This document shows positions 6,362-6,396 of a stretch of 6,396 nucleotides of DNA, in pieces. The stretch comes from Pseudomonadota bacterium (GTDB taxonomy: Bacteria; Pseudomonadota; Alphaproteobacteria; Rhodospirillales; 2-02-FULL-58-16), in assembly GCA_022560215.1 (NCBI GenBank), contig JADFTO010000158.1:1-6396 (forward strand). The letters run 5' to 3'. The first letter of the stretch is position 1, and every line of letters starts with the position of its first letter. The notes beneath the pieces were generated by a model. It saw only the letters and a list, made by a program, of their open reading frames with translations. It was not told where the DNA came from and did no database searches. The position numbers were made by a program, and so were the translations under genes.

Positions 6362-6396
6362 ATGATGAAGTCGTATAACTCGCCCGCAGCCACATG
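6362..6396 (+). CDS. Start of an unidentified divergent gene (N-terminus only)
   Basis: Two tandem ATGs (6362 and 6365) follow a good AGGAG, and the frame stays open to the window edge. It encodes M-M-K-S-Y-N-S-P-A-A-T, or one methionine less. The N-terminus is plausible for a cytoplasmic protein, but eleven residues are too few to assign a family. It would be transcribed away from the glycosyltransferase operon, sharing the 6131-6361 region. The alternative is that this is non-coding, or that a minus-strand gene runs in from the right; the RBS makes the plus-strand reading the better one. Confidence 0.45.
   Translation, partial: MMKSYNSPAAT

Overview
The window is high-GC DNA (about two thirds G+C by eye) with strong G/C bias at third codon positions. 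GroEL and GroES both resemble alphaproteobacterial sequences, of the Rhodospirillales/Magnetospirillum type. This taxonomic placement is inferred from remembered family sequences, not from a search. Nearly everything is on the minus strand; only the fragments at the two window edges read on the plus strand.

Layout, left to right. Positions 1-181 (+) hold the C-terminal end of a 3-hydroxyisobutyrate dehydrogenase / tartronate semialdehyde reductase family enzyme. It converges with a membrane-anchored family 2 glycosyltransferase (178-1158, -), and the two stop codons share one CTAG. At 1262-1294 lies a clear intrinsic terminator that ends the groESL operon. groEL (1318-2958, -) and groES (2983-3297, -) follow. 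Upstream of groES are a strong Shine-Dalgarno, a CIRCE operator (3347-3373) and a promoter with a perfect TTGACA -35, so the operon is very probably HrcA-repressed. From 6130 down to 3442 runs a tightly overlapping three-gene operon: a DPM1/ArnC-like family 2 glycosyltransferase, a small LAB_N-domain membrane protein, and an ArnT/PMT-like integral membrane glycosyltransferase. Positions 6131-6361 are a less G+C-rich divergent intergenic region, and a plus-strand gene appears to begin at 6362-6365 at the right edge.

How the genes work together. GroES/GroEL are the housekeeping chaperonin. The three-gene operon looks like a complete lipid-linked sugar pathway. The GT2 would charge polyprenyl phosphate with a sugar on the cytoplasmic face. 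The ArnT-like enzyme would transfer that sugar to an acceptor (lipid A/LPS core, other glycan or protein) on the periplasmic face. The LAB_N protein sits where a flippase or GT partner would be expected. The sugar and acceptor cannot be read from sequence.

Most noteworthy points: the compact GT2-LAB_N-ArnT triad with its uncharacterised middle protein; a six-lysine C-terminal tail on GroES encoded by an AAG repeat; a CIRCE with one substitution overlapping the predicted groESL start site; and an unexplained intergenic region at the right end. I see no mobile elements, CRISPR arrays, tRNAs or rRNAs, and nothing here that I can defend as a wholly new system.
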